Made by a program: the position numbers and the translations under genes. Below the pieces are notes generated by a model that saw only the letters and a program-made list of their open reading frames with translations, searched no databases and was not told the origin of the DNA. Positions 1-8,269 of a DNA stretch of 64,000 bases are shown here, one piece after another. Position 1 is the stretch's first letter. Every line of letters begins with the position of its first letter. The DNA lies in IMG/VR virus record IMGVR_UViG_3300050132_000248, positions 1-64,000 of that record, one strand, 5' to 3'. Origin of the DNA: a virus.

Positions 1-29
1 AAAAAAAGAACCCTTTAAACTTAAAAAGT

Positions 30-275
30 ATGAAACAAATGATGAATGGTCCAATGACACCACAGAAAATGGGTAAAAAACCTATGAAAAAGATGCTACC
101 AATGAAAAAGAAACCTACATCAGTTCCTGTAAGGTCTCAACCAACAAGAATGATGCCTCCTCAACAGGGGCCAATGCAACAGGGTCCACAACAGCAATTT
201 CAACCTCAGCAACCTCCAATGAAAAAAGGTGGAAAAGTGAAGAGAAAAAAATGTTGTGGCGGAGGTCGTATATAA
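30..275 (+). CDS. Basic Met/Pro/Gln/Lys-rich small protein
   Basis: 81 residues with no recognisable domain. The N-terminal half is MKK/PMKK-rich, residues 45-65 are Pro/Gln-rich, and the end is strongly basic with a CC-GGG tail. The composition suggests a disordered, nucleic-acid- or capsid-associated peptide, but that is inference. It is the first of three small plus-strand basic genes that end the plus-strand block on the left side. The start is the first ATG in the frame. Confidence 0.6.
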   Translation: MKQMMNGPMTPQKMGKKPMKKMLPMKKKPTSVPVRSQPTRMMPPQQGPMQQGPQQQFQPQQPPMKKGGKVKRKKCCGGGRI

Positions 276-290
276 CAAAAGGAAGTAATT

Positions 291-452
291 ATGGCAACTA
301 AAAAAAAGGGCAAGAAAGATTGGATATCTTCAGCTGTGAATCCCAAACACAAGGGATATTGTACTCCAGAAACTAAGGCCACATGTACACCAGCTAGAAA
401 GAGGTTGGCTCACACGTTTAAGGCAATGGCCAGAAAAAGAAAGAAAGGATAA
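291..452 (+). CDS. Small basic Cys-containing protein, 53 aa
   Basis: The ATG lies 15 bases after the preceding stop, behind an AGGAAG-like ribosome site. The protein is rich in Lys/Arg at both ends, with a central KGYCTPETKATCTPARKRL segment in which two CTP motifs sit ten residues apart. I recall similar short basic proteins from Bacteroidota phages but do not know the function. DNA or capsid binding is a guess based on charge. Confidence 0.6.
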   Translation: MATKKKGKKDWISSAVNPKHKGYCTPETKATCTPARKRLAHTFKAMARKRKKG

Positions 453-454
453 TC

Positions 455-598
455 ATGTCAAAAGCTGGAACTCCAAAAAAGGCACCAAAAATAAAGGCTC
501 CTTCAAAGCAGAAGCCTAATTTCATGCGAGAAAATTTACATGCAGATAATAGGAAAAGCCCTCAAGCTCCTATGAAGAAGAAAAGATTGTCTAAATAA
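455..598 (+). CDS. Small basic Pro/Lys-rich protein, 47 aa
   Basis: It starts two bases after the preceding stop and is very rich in Lys, Pro and Ala. There is no domain. The last codons overlap the end of the convergent minus-strand methyltransferase gene by 8 bases, so this is the boundary between the two transcription blocks. The function is unknown. Confidence 0.5.
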   Translation: MSKAGTPKKAPKIKAPSKQKPNFMRENLHADNRKSPQAPMKKKRLSK

Positions 599-1220
599 AT
601 TGTTGTTTATCTGTCAGCATTGTGAGAAATTCTTCTTCACTAATTAAATGAAGGAGAATTTCTCTATTTTTATTGAATTCCTCCCATGATAAATTGAGAG
701 AATATCTCTTTGAATACATAATAGGAATAGTATAAGGATAGATGATTCCTACACCCCAATCAGTATTAATGGTAAAATGATGCACATTGAAACTGTTAAC
801 AGCTTCTATGTATCCTTTATATACATCACCATTCCAATCTCCTCCTGTTTTCTTAAATTCTTCATAACTTCTTGTATGCCATTCAGTTGGAGGAGAGCAA
901 TCATGCATTACAATAATTCCTTTAGGATTGAGATGAAATAATGAATTTCTAATATCCTTGAACACTTGTTTTGCTTCATGCATTCCATCAATAAAAACAA
1001 TATCAAATTTTACATGATCACTCACTCTCTCGAAGAAGTCATCAGAGGTTTTAGGATAAAGCCTCACCTTTCCTTTATAGGAATCAAAGTCAGGATCTAT
1101 TCCTATCTTATATGGAGCTATGCAGCCATCCAATGTTTCCCCTACATGTACTCCTATCTCCAGATATCTCTTATAGTAGAATCTGTTAATGAGATGATTG
1201 ATGATGTCTAGTCTGTTCAT
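591..1220 (-). CDS. Class I SAM-dependent methyltransferase-like protein
   Basis: 209 residues. The glycine motif LEIGVHVGET (about residues 20-29) matches motif I of Rossmann methyltransferases of the Methyltransf_24 kind. It is followed by acidic IGIDPDF and by DIVFIDGMHE (about 93-102), the usual motif III/IV positions. The start overlaps the stop of the upstream glycosyltransferase gene by 4 bases. With the two glycosyltransferases it forms a cassette that probably modifies a glycan. The substrate cannot be read from the sequence. Confidence 0.75.
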   Translation of the reverse strand: MNRLDIINHLINRFYYKRYLEIGVHVGETLDGCIAPYKIGIDPDFDSYKGKVRLYPKTSDDFFERVSDHVKFDIVFIDGMHEAKQVFKDIRNSLFHLNPKGIIVMHDCSPPTEWHTRSYEEFKKTGGDWNGDVYKGYIEAVNSFNVHHFTINTDWGVGIIYPYTIPIMYSKRYSLNLSWEEFNKNREILLHLISEEEFLTMLTDKQQFI

Positions 1221-1879
1221 AGTCTTTCTTTATTTAGTCTTGACCAAATTGCTTCAGGATATTTACCATCTAAATGATTCAAATAGTATTTCTCTTCCTC
1301 TGGAAGAGCATTAAAATCCAAATACCATGGAATGTGTCTGCAGGCAAAATCTCCTCCTATTCTCACACTATCATATCTATAGCCTGCAGATTTACTATCA
1401 AGGGAGAATGTCATATCTGTAACACCATGATAAACATTCTCATCTTCTGTTGTAAACCAACATATATTCTGATGATTCTTTATTTTCTCTTTTAGTTCTC
1501 CTTCAGGAACATCATCAAGTCTGAGAACAAGACTGGCTTTTCTGTCATATTTCTTATGCAGTTCCATTAATATTTCTTGCCAATTAGAAGGCATATTAGG
1601 ATTTAACTCAAGATCACAATCCGAATAAATGTAATAGTCTTCCTTACAGCAAGCATAATATCCTGAATAGAAGAAGGACCAGCATCCTTTATTCTCTGTA
1701 TGACGGACTATATTAACAGTTCCTTTAATACACTCATACCATTCTAATAATGGAGGATATGTAGATGCATTATCAATTATTGTAATTCTACTATTCCCAT
1801 CTAACCTAAACAGGTCTTCTACCATTTTTTTGGTGGTAGAAAGCCTGTTCATGTTGGTTAGATAGATGGGATAGTTCAT
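1217..1879 (-). CDS. GT2-like glycosyltransferase
   Basis: 220 residues. The opening YPIYLTNMNRL followed by ITIIDNAST (about 33-41) is the nucleotide-sugar binding start of GT-A, GT2-type enzymes. YIYSDCDLEL (about 83-92) gives the metal-binding D-x-D. Family 2 members are often longer, so this is a compact catalytic domain with no membrane segment. Four-base overlaps on both sides place it in one operon with the methyltransferase and the GT6-like gene. Confidence 0.75.
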   Translation of the reverse strand: MNYPIYLTNMNRLSTTKKMVEDLFRLDGNSRITIIDNASTYPPLLEWYECIKGTVNIVRHTENKGCWSFFYSGYYACCKEDYYIYSDCDLELNPNMPSNWQEILMELHKKYDRKASLVLRLDDVPEGELKEKIKNHQNICWFTTEDENVYHGVTDMTFSLDSKSAGYRYDSVRIGGDFACRHIPWYLDFNALPEEEKYYLNHLDGKYPEAIWSRLNKERL

Positions 1880-2637
1880 TCTATACTCACTTTACCAGAT
1901 TGAATATTAATAGGAAAATTTCTTGCTGCTTTTAATTCAAGTTTAATTTGTTCAACATCTAAATCCATATATCGAGGATCTCCTATTCCACCTTTACAAC
2001 TAACAATGAATTTGAAATCCTTAGATAGAACAATTTTCTCTGGAGGATTGAAATGAAACTCACAGTTTATGTAGCTTTCATCATTCACTCCCGGTTCATA
2101 TCCCCATTCTCTGTCAGCAAGTTGATAACTTCTCATCACTTTACAGAAAGCAATCATCTTATTCTTTGTACCTCCAAAGAAAGCACCCAGAAAATACATC
2201 TGAGGAAGTCCTGTATCATGAGGAATATAAGCTTTGCTTCTTGAATTTCTCTCAAAAGGTCTTCCTTCTGTTAACATAGATCCTTGATCATTATAATGTT
2301 GACCTCCTACCATGTCTCCTAAGAACCAATTCTCATCAAAAGGTTTATCAACATTAGTGTCAGCATCGAAGTAGAATAAATAGTCAACATCTCTATTCTC
2401 CAAATTCATGATACAGGGAAACTTCATATCTGTGCCTTCTTCCCAATTATTATTAGTAGTGTGAATATACTCGACAAAATTATAATTATCAGGAAGATAC
2501 TCTTTGGGATTCAAATCAGAGAAAAAATAGAAAATTATAGTCTTATCCCTTTTATAGAATTGCATAAACCTCTTGATAAATCTGATACCTAAAGGGAAAT
2601 ATCCCCTAGTTGCCAACACTACTATCCCTATTCTCAT
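1876..2637 (-). CDS. GT6-like (ABO-type) retaining glycosyltransferase
   Basis: 253 residues. The order of motifs fits family GT6: IGIVVLATRGY at the start, FYFFSD near residue 37, a DxD-type metal site in FYFDADTNVD (about 88-97), MYFLGAFFGG (about 147-156) and the NDESYIN acceptor/catalytic motif (about 185-191). From memory, bacterial GT6 enzymes often carry NxN in place of DxD, whereas this one has D-A-D. It probably adds Gal or GalNAc to a surface glycan, which is inference from the family. Confidence 0.7.
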   Translation of the reverse strand: MRIGIVVLATRGYFPLGIRFIKRFMQFYKRDKTIIFYFFSDLNPKEYLPDNYNFVEYIHTTNNNWEEGTDMKFPCIMNLENRDVDYLFYFDADTNVDKPFDENWFLGDMVGGQHYNDQGSMLTEGRPFERNSRSKAYIPHDTGLPQMYFLGAFFGGTKNKMIAFCKVMRSYQLADREWGYEPGVNDESYINCEFHFNPPEKIVLSKDFKFIVSCKGGIGDPRYMDLDVEQIKLELKAARNFPINIQSGKVSIE

Positions 2638-2972
2638 ACTTCAACACAAAAAGTTCCTGAATTCAATGCATAATCTGCTTGCATTAAATTAATACCTCCA
2701 ATTGATCCTCCTTGATAAATTATCTCTGGAGTGGGATTATACCATGGATAAACATAAGGTCGAGGCCAAATATCAGGATAATAAGGAAAAGAGCGAGAAT
2801 ACTCTTTGATAACAATAGGACTCTGCCAAACAATTTGTGTATTTGTTTCCAGTTTGAATGTTTTCCATTCTTCTGAAGAGAGAAGTTTGTCTAAAGCTTC
2901 AATCAATTCACCAAGATTTACTGATTCTTCAATTTTGATAATTTTGTTTGTAGTATCTAGTAATAGTTTCAT
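2634..2972 (-). CDS. Hypothetical protein with Pro/Tyr-rich middle
   Basis: 112 residues, not recognised. The N-terminal half is helical and charged. Residues 65-90 are rich in Pro, Tyr and Trp, and the tail is neutral. The stop overlaps the start of the GT6-like gene by 4 bases, so it is translationally coupled to the glycosylation cassette. Confidence 0.6.
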   Translation of the reverse strand: MKLLLDTTNKIIKIEESVNLGELIEALDKLLSSEEWKTFKLETNTQIVWQSPIVIKEYSRSFPYYPDIWPRPYVYPWYNPTPEIIYQGGSIGGINLMQADYALNSGTFCVEV

Positions 2973-2974
2973 AA

Positions 2975-3271
2975 TTATTCTATTGACATTAGTTTTATAA
3001 ATCTTTCGTTATCATCATCCATTAATGTAACATTTGTTTGATAAAGTCCTTTTTCTTTCTTGATTTTAAGAACTTTACCATTTTTAATAGCAGAGGGAAC
3101 TTCTCTAATTTCTTCATGAAAATCATCAAGAACAACAAGTCTCTCTGTTGGAGAAATTTCCATTGTCAGAATGATTTTGTCTAAATTGAAACTGTCTTTT
3201 TTAGTAATAAATTCTCCCTCTTTTCCAGAGACAGATTCTCGTCTTTCGTAGAAAAATTGATTTTTAGTCAT
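2975..3271 (-). CDS. Hypothetical protein, 98 aa
   Basis: Not recognised. It is a charged, soluble protein with predicted beta-strand character (alternating VLKIKK, YQTNVTLM). It overlaps the upstream 3268-3510 gene by 4 bases. The function is unknown. Confidence 0.55.
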   Translation of the reverse strand: MTKNQFFYERRESVSGKEGEFITKKDSFNLDKIILTMEISPTERLVVLDDFHEEIREVPSAIKNGKVLKIKKEKGLYQTNVTLMDDDNERFIKLMSIE

Positions 3272-3510
3272 AATTTTGAATTTTCGGTTAATATTTTATT
3301 TAATTTAGTAATTAATTCTACTGAATAAGGTGACGTAAATTTATGAGCTCCTATGTATACAACAAATTCTACAGGTTCATCATCTTCTGTATCAATCCAA
3401 TAACCAAGTAAATCTTTTCTATTGAAATAGAAATTGGTATATGAATCAGGAGAATCCAATCCCGTATCTTGTAATTTAGTATTAGAAAGTGTTATTTTAA
3501 TAGTTTCCAT
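3268..3510 (-). CDS. Hypothetical protein, paralogue of 35023-35256
   Basis: 80 residues. It shares the pattern I-x-L-x-N-x-x-L-x-D-x-G then YTNFYFNRKDLLGYWI and V-V-Y-I-G with the product of 35023-35256 (YTTFIFRPDKLSGWWI), so the two are diverged copies about 32 kb apart. I chose the ATG just after the RepL-like stop. A longer reading would need a non-ATG start inside that gene. The function is unknown. Confidence 0.6.
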   Translation of the reverse strand: METIKITLSNTKLQDTGLDSPDSYTNFYFNRKDLLGYWIDTEDDEPVEFVVYIGAHKFTSPYSVELITKLNKILTENSKL

Positions 3511-3512
3511 AA

Positions 3513-3962
3513 CTAACAATCTTTACAATATAGTTCGAGAACAGCTTTTAATTGATTATTCCTTTCACTTGAAGATCCTTGAAACACATGTCTAGGATTT
3601 ACTCTATATAGTTGAGAATCAATTTTTACAATTATGTTCTCCTTAAGAAGATAAGTAAACGCACTATCAAAGGAACGAGGTTTACACCCTGTTTCCTTAG
3701 CTATGATAGTCTTTAATGATTTACTCATAGAAAATTCTTGCCCTTTACTATATCTCTCTAATAAAGAGGCAAAAAGTTTCATTCTGACATCACTACTACC
3801 TTTTAATATCAGTACCATAGAAGAATACATGAGATAAAATTCCTCTTTAGTATTTGCTAGATATGTTGACCTATTAACAATAATATCAACCACTTCACCT
3901 GTTCCACTATCTACAATAACATCTGTAGAAGTGTTTCCTGTTTTTAGAAACGAATTTTCCAT
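3513..3962 (-). CDS. RepL-like winged-helix protein
   Basis: 149 residues from the chosen ATG. The middle reads like a helix-turn-helix (IIAKETGCKPRSFDSAFTYL, about 91-110). The C-terminus carries YRVNPRHVFQGSSSERN, which I recall from RepL-type plasmid and phage replication proteins. A Bacteroidota promoter (3966-3997) ends so close to this ATG that the transcript would be almost leaderless, which is why I prefer this start to one nine codons earlier. An operator-like array lies upstream. It is either a replication initiator or an autoregulated DNA-binding protein. Confidence 0.6.
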   Translation of the reverse strand: MENSFLKTGNTSTDVIVDSGTGEVVDIIVNRSTYLANTKEEFYLMYSSMVLILKGSSDVRMKLFASLLERYSKGQEFSMSKSLKTIIAKETGCKPRSFDSAFTYLLKENIIVKIDSQLYRVNPRHVFQGSSSERNNQLKAVLELYCKDC

Positions 3963-3965
3963 ACG

Positions 3966-3997
3966 CAAAAGTAACGTATAATTAAACAACCACCAAA
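3966..3997 (-). promoter_or_regulatory. Bacteroidota-type promoter for the RepL-like gene
   Basis: Read on the minus strand, TTTG (3994-3997) is followed by 20 bases and then TACTTTTG (3966-3973). This fits the -33 TTTG and -7 TAnnTTTG pattern. The ATG at 3960-3962 begins three bases after the -7 box, which implies a leaderless or nearly leaderless message. Confidence 0.6.
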
Positions 3998-4028
3998 TAT
4001 TTCTTACTATTTTTTTATGTGTACATAC

Positions 4029-4088
4029 ACACTTTATAACGTAGAAGAATCTACGCTATAAACTGTAATCATCTACGCTATAAAGTGT
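4029..4088. repeat. Three 17-base operator-like repeats
   Basis: The unit TCTACGCTATAAAGTGT occurs at 4072-4088, with one change at 4050-4066 and inverted with one mismatch at 4029-4045. The starts are 21 and 22 bases apart, close to two helical turns. The array lies directly upstream of the RepL-like promoter, so binding by that protein or by a repressor is likely. It could also act as an iteron cluster. Confidence 0.6.
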
Positions 4089-4170
4089 ATAGATATACAT
4101 TATTAAACGTAAGAGTTATTGATATAAATTATTGAGATGTTGAAAGTTAGAAAATAATCATCTCTATCTA

Positions 4171-4548
4171 TCATACAAGGTTATATTTTTTCAATAGATA
4201 TTCCCTCCTTCTGTTAATTTCCTCATATCTATATTTATCAGACTCCACATTAGAATGCTCATCCAGAGTTAGTAAAATAATATTCTCTTCATCATATTTA
4301 GCTTCTGGATATTTCTCCTTTAGAAGAATATGATGAAAATAGGCTGATGAGGGGAATCCGTTAATCTCATATAGTTTGTCATTATTTAATTCACTCTGAT
4401 GTTTTCTTTTTTTCCATATAGAGAGGAAAAAATCATACATCTTTTTGATATTCTCAATTTCTTCCTCTGTGACAACTTTTTTATGTCTCTTAAATAGCTT
4501 CCTCTTTAGTGGTACTCTTTTTATTTTGCTGAATGTCTTCTTTAACAT
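4171..4548 (-). CDS. HNH-like nuclease, possibly degenerate
   Basis: 125 residues. A basic N-terminus is followed by SAYFHHILLKEKYPEAKYDE and ENIILLTLDEHSNVE. The HH pair and the later N..LL...H arrangement resemble HNH nucleases of the recombination (NinG-like) type, but the Cys residues of a zinc knuckle are missing. It overlaps the RecA gene end by 59 bases, and a recombination role would suit that neighbour. The nuclease call is tentative. Confidence 0.45.
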   Translation of the reverse strand: MLKKTFSKIKRVPLKRKLFKRHKKVVTEEEIENIKKMYDFFLSIWKKRKHQSELNNDKLYEINGFPSSAYFHHILLKEKYPEAKYDEENIILLTLDEHSNVESDKYRYEEINRRREYLLKKYNLV

Positions 4549-5518
4549 CGTTTGAATTTTTCAGTTTGTTAATCACCTTTTCTCTTATTTCTTCATAGAG
4601 TTCTGGATTGTCATCCATTAGATGTTGTACCTTCTCAATTCCTTGTCCAAGTTTGGTCTCTCCATAACTAAACCAAGAGCCTGCTTGTATTATTATACCA
4701 AAATCAATAGCATAGTCCAATATTTCTCTTTCTTTTGAAATACCAATACCCCATTGAATTTGAAACTTTGCTTGTCCAAAAGGCTTTCCTATTTTACTTT
4801 TAACAATATCAACAGTTGTTTTATTTGCTTCATGCTCTTTATCTCCTATTTTCCATATTTTCCATCTGGCATCTGCATAGAACTTTATAGCATTTCCTCC
4901 ACTGGTGATTGTTGGATCCCCATATCCACCAATATTACTTCTTGTTTGAGAAATGATAAATAGTGTAGTTTTATGGATTGTTAATAAACCCTTCACCTTC
5001 ATACAGAATTTACTATTATTTCTGGCTTGAAGTCCAATAGTACTATCTCCCATTTCTCCATCAATAATAGCTTTAGGGCAAGCTGCAGTTTGACTATCTA
5101 TCACTATGCAAGAAACTAAATCTTTTTGAATCAAAGCTAATATCATATTGTATCCAGCTTCTTGAGAGTCAGGTTGATAGATTAATAAGTCATTAGTGTT
5201 TATACCTATAGCTTCTGCGTAGGCTTTATCAAAAGAATTTTCATAATCAAATAATGCCACCTTCCTCTCTGGAAAAGCCTTTTGATATTCTGCCATTTGA
5301 TGTAAAGACAACGTAGATTTTCCAGAACTGTTTTCACCAAACAATTCTATCATTTTTCCTATAGCTGTACCACCTATCTCCATAGCTTGATCAAGTTGTA
5401 CACTTCCTGTACTTACGATTATTAACTCATCCATGGAAGCTCTTCCCATTCCATATTTCTTTTCTAACAAATCAAGAATTGCATCATTTCCTTGTTTTTC
5501 AGGTTTTTGTTTCGCCAT
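4490..5518 (-). CDS. recA: RecA-family recombinase
   Basis: 342 residues. Walker A GENSSGKST lies near residue 45-70, with ALFDYENSFD after it, the Walker B strand VSCIVIDSQTA near 135-146, and the RecA signature region SQTRSNIGGYGDPTITSGG near 190-210. It would form filaments on ssDNA and drive strand exchange in recombination-dependent replication. The Gln/Lys/Glu-rich tail after residue 310 is not conserved. The ATG two codons inside the longest frame is used because the outer codon is TTG. Confidence 0.9.
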   Translation of the reverse strand: MAKQKPEKQGNDAILDLLEKKYGMGRASMDELIIVSTGSVQLDQAMEIGGTAIGKMIELFGENSSGKSTLSLHQMAEYQKAFPERKVALFDYENSFDKAYAEAIGINTNDLLIYQPDSQEAGYNMILALIQKDLVSCIVIDSQTAACPKAIIDGEMGDSTIGLQARNNSKFCMKVKGLLTIHKTTLFIISQTRSNIGGYGDPTITSGGNAIKFYADARWKIWKIGDKEHEANKTTVDIVKSKIGKPFGQAKFQIQWGIGISKEREILDYAIDFGIIIQAGSWFSYGETKLGQGIEKVQHLMDDNPELYEEIREKVINKLKNSNDVKEDIQQNKKSTTKEEAI

Positions 5519-5708
5519 TTTCAATTAGTTTTTTAGTTATATTGTCTATGTGTTTATATGTTAAATACACATCTGCATCAGGATGTTCGATTACTATCTT
5601 CTTTCTGAATTCTTCCATTTCTTTATAATCATTGAAGATTATTTCTGCAACATCTTTGTGAGAAGTTTTACTTCCATTCACTACATCGTATTTTATTAGT
5701 TCCAACAT
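5499..5708 (-). CDS. Hypothetical protein, 69 aa
   Basis: Small charged protein with no recognised domain. It overlaps the RecA gene start by about 20 bases, so it is in the same operon. I chose the ATG just after the upstream stop rather than one inside that gene. The function is unknown. Confidence 0.55.
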   Translation of the reverse strand: MLELIKYDVVNGSKTSHKDVAEIIFNDYKEMEEFRKKIVIEHPDADVYLTYKHIDNITKKLIENGETKT

Positions 5709-5712
5709 ACAA

Positions 5713-6156
5713 TTACTGTTTAGCAATCATTTGACTTATTAAATACTTATTGAGAGTCATATCCTCGCATACTCTTATAAATTTATCAAGAGTGGAAGGA
5801 TTAGTTCCAAACAGAGTCTTTATTGTTTTTATTGAGTAGGGAACAGAGCCTTTGTTATTAAGTTTGAATAGAAGAGATATTCTGTTCTTCTTCATTCTTA
5901 CAACATAATACATTAGGAGAATTGACATTTGACGTGCTTCAACTATTTCCCTTTTTCGGGTTAGTTTATATACTGCTCCTTTTGATAGTCCATATTGAGT
6001 CTCTACAAGATCTGTAATTCTCTCAATCTGGGAAGTAGTATTATTTATTGGATCCATTTGCTGAATCTGTAATTTCATCCTATCTAAGCTCTTCTGTACA
6101 TTATCAATCTCTTGAAGGAGATCTAAAGGAGTGATAGGATGTATTCTTATACCCAT
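5713..6156 (-). CDS. Hypothetical protein with coiled coil and HTH-like segment
   Basis: 147 residues. Residues 10-45 look like a coiled coil (LLQEIDNVQKSLDRMKLQIQ). The C-terminal half contains SLLFKLNNKGSVPYSIKTIK followed by LFGTNPSTLDKFIRV, a possible helix-turn-helix. The longer frame starts with TTG inside a candidate -7 box (TATATTTG, 6184-6191), so I use the ATG at 6156. The function is unknown. Confidence 0.55.
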   Translation of the reverse strand: MGIRIHPITPLDLLQEIDNVQKSLDRMKLQIQQMDPINNTTSQIERITDLVETQYGLSKGAVYKLTRKREIVEARQMSILLMYYVVRMKKNRISLLFKLNNKGSVPYSIKTIKTLFGTNPSTLDKFIRVCEDMTLNKYLISQMIAKQ

Positions 6157-6238
6157 AATCTTAGTTTTAGGGACAAAGGGGAGCAAATATACTCCCTTTG
6201 TCTCACATTTCCTACATAAATATTGTTAATTTTTAAAA

Positions 6239-6640
6239 TTAGACTTCATCAATATTGTTATCAATATATTGAACAGCAGCAAGTATTGCATAGTGTTCAA
6301 CATCAGGTCTATTGAAGAAATCTTCTGGAGTTTCTTCCAAACATTTTCCTTTTGGACAGATATAATAATTGAATATCACCTTTCCTGTTATAGGCACCTG
6401 TTGTACTACAATACCAACATAAACCTGTAAACTGTCAAATATTTCAAACAAAGCTGCAGGATTCTTATCAATAATATTAGCTAACATCTCATCAGCAACT
6501 CCTCTTTCTTTCATTGTATTCCTGAACTCCTCAGGAACATCAGTTGACATTGGCAAACTCTCCAATAGTTTAGTTGTGAAATATTCCTTAATTATCTTAG
6601 CTACCTTTGGATAGGTATCTAATAGTTCTTTTCCTTTCAT
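6239..6640 (-). CDS. Hypothetical protein, 133 aa
   Basis: Not recognised. An acidic, mostly helical protein with a FNYYICPKGKC segment (about 90-100) and an acidic tail. It overlaps the next upstream gene by 4 bases and lies in the recombination cluster between RecA and the PD-(D/E)XK exonuclease. Confidence 0.6.
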   Translation of the reverse strand: MKGKELLDTYPKVAKIIKEYFTTKLLESLPMSTDVPEEFRNTMKERGVADEMLANIIDKNPAALFEIFDSLQVYVGIVVQQVPITGKVIFNYYICPKGKCLEETPEDFFNRPDVEHYAILAAVQYIDNNIDEV

Positions 6641-7212
6641 GACATCACCTCCTCTTTTTTTAAATATTGTTTAAGTCTTTGTTCAGTTAGTGTTTCTCTA
6701 TCCTCTTGATATCCTTCATAAACTTCAGAATCTTCTGGAAGATCTGTTTGAAGAAGGTCTTCCCAGAATTTTCTAAGATCTGGAGTTTTCTTGAATATTC
6801 TCACCTGAAGAGAAATTTCATCTCTACGAAGTCCATCTATAATTATTTTTACTGTCTTGGGAAATAATGCTTGAAATTCAGGAGATGTTTTAGAATATTG
6901 GGAGTGTCTTATTTTATCAAAATCTCCCTTGAAATCAGGATTAAGTTTATAAACGATAACAACAAATCCATCTGAATGATCATAATCAGTGATTATATCC
7001 TTGGTTCTTTCATATTCACTATCAAGAAATTCTCGAAACCTATCTATGTTCTTTGGACGAAACAATAAGTAGCAAGAATCCTCATAATGTTCTTCACGAG
7101 CATCATCTTTAGCATATCCATTTAGAAATTCATTAGCTTTTAGTGCTTCTCTATCAATACCTAAACTTGGCACCATAAATATTGAGGTAATAGTCTTTGT
7201 TAGTTTTTCCAT
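6637..7212 (-). CDS. Hypothetical protein, 191 aa
   Basis: Not recognised. A mixed alpha/beta soluble protein with a conserved-looking GFVVIVYKLNPDFKGDF stretch near residue 83-99 and an acidic C-terminus. The gene lies four bases downstream of the exonuclease gene and is coupled to the next gene by an ATGA overlap, so a helper role in DNA recombination is possible. Confidence 0.6.
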   Translation of the reverse strand: MEKLTKTITSIFMVPSLGIDREALKANEFLNGYAKDDAREEHYEDSCYLLFRPKNIDRFREFLDSEYERTKDIITDYDHSDGFVVIVYKLNPDFKGDFDKIRHSQYSKTSPEFQALFPKTVKIIIDGLRRDEISLQVRIFKKTPDLRKFWEDLLQTDLPEDSEVYEGYQEDRETLTEQRLKQYLKKEEVMS

Positions 7213-7216
7213 TAAA

Positions 7217-8263
7217 TCATTTTTTCAGATTAACAATTCCATTAGATTCATAATTTTCTCTACTTATTGACCACTGATTTTCAGTTTGAGCCCATTCAAG
7301 AGAATTCACTAGGTCGGAAACTCCGACATACTGCCTTCCTTTATACTCAAATCCTTCTTTTGCTTCTTTCAAATCGTCAAATGTAAGAGCATATATCAAC
7401 GGATTATAGTAGTTGGTACTATCACAAACAATAAACTTAATAGGTTGAATGGAGTATCCCGGGAAATTGATATTTCTGTAATGCTGAATAGCACAATGAT
7501 AAACATATGCCTGAATATAAGCCTTCCTGTACAGGTAGTACTCTTCAAGAAAGTTCTCAACTGCCCAAGTGGTCTTAAGATCAAACACTTGCAGAGTTTT
7601 AGTAAGGTGATTAATATGTACCAAATCCATCATACTCTTAAATTGCAGATTTCCAATCTTATATCCCTCAACCTGTAATTGCTTATGAACTTCCCACTCA
7701 TTGCTATTTACACGATTGACAATATCCTTGGTAACAAAGTTTGTCTTCAGCTCTTCAACAATCTTTTCAGCATTAGTAACATCTTGTGTAGTGACAACTG
7801 TTAAATTGTTAGTTCTCACCTTCAGGATTTCATTGAAATAAATTTCAGCATCGCTTCCTGCAAATTTTCCTATAACAGCCTCATATTTAATTTTGAATCC
7901 AGAGTCATTATAAGCATCTTGGGAGATGTCTGCAAACTCACGCATTACTATCCCCTCTTCGTTCCTTGCATTCATTGTATGCTTATATAAAGCTTCTACG
8001 AAGGCCAACATCAGATTGGTTGGAGCAGATGCACAAGCTGATAAATAAAACTTTTCATCGAATTTTTCTGGTTCCAGTAATAAAGTTTCCACTACCATGC
8101 CAGTGACAATGGCTTTGGTTTCTTCTTCTTCAACTTCCTCATTTAAAATATAACGTTTGTAATAACGTTTTCTGTTAGTAGCGAAATCTTTTAAGCTACT
8201 ACTTGAGTCGAGGAGCAGCTGACGGTACTGAGTTTCAGTAGGTTTTGTATTTCCTTGTATCAT
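7217..8263 (-). CDS. PD-(D/E)XK-family exonuclease
   Basis: 348 residues. The core reads EVHKQLQVEGY, then FKSMMDLVHIN (about 214-224) and LQVFDLKTTW (about 231-240), giving the D...DxK catalytic pattern of RecB/lambda-exonuclease-like nucleases of the DUF3799 type. The N-terminal VTGMVVETLLLEP segment is the helix that usually precedes the core. It probably resects DNA ends for annealing or RecA loading, in line with its neighbours. Confidence 0.75.
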   Translation of the reverse strand: MIQGNTKPTETQYRQLLLDSSSSLKDFATNRKRYYKRYILNEEVEEEETKAIVTGMVVETLLLEPEKFDEKFYLSACASAPTNLMLAFVEALYKHTMNARNEEGIVMREFADISQDAYNDSGFKIKYEAVIGKFAGSDAEIYFNEILKVRTNNLTVVTTQDVTNAEKIVEELKTNFVTKDIVNRVNSNEWEVHKQLQVEGYKIGNLQFKSMMDLVHINHLTKTLQVFDLKTTWAVENFLEEYYLYRKAYIQAYVYHCAIQHYRNINFPGYSIQPIKFIVCDSTNYYNPLIYALTFDDLKEAKEGFEYKGRQYVGVSDLVNSLEWAQTENQWSISRENYESNGIVNLKK

Positions 8264-8269
8264 TATTTT

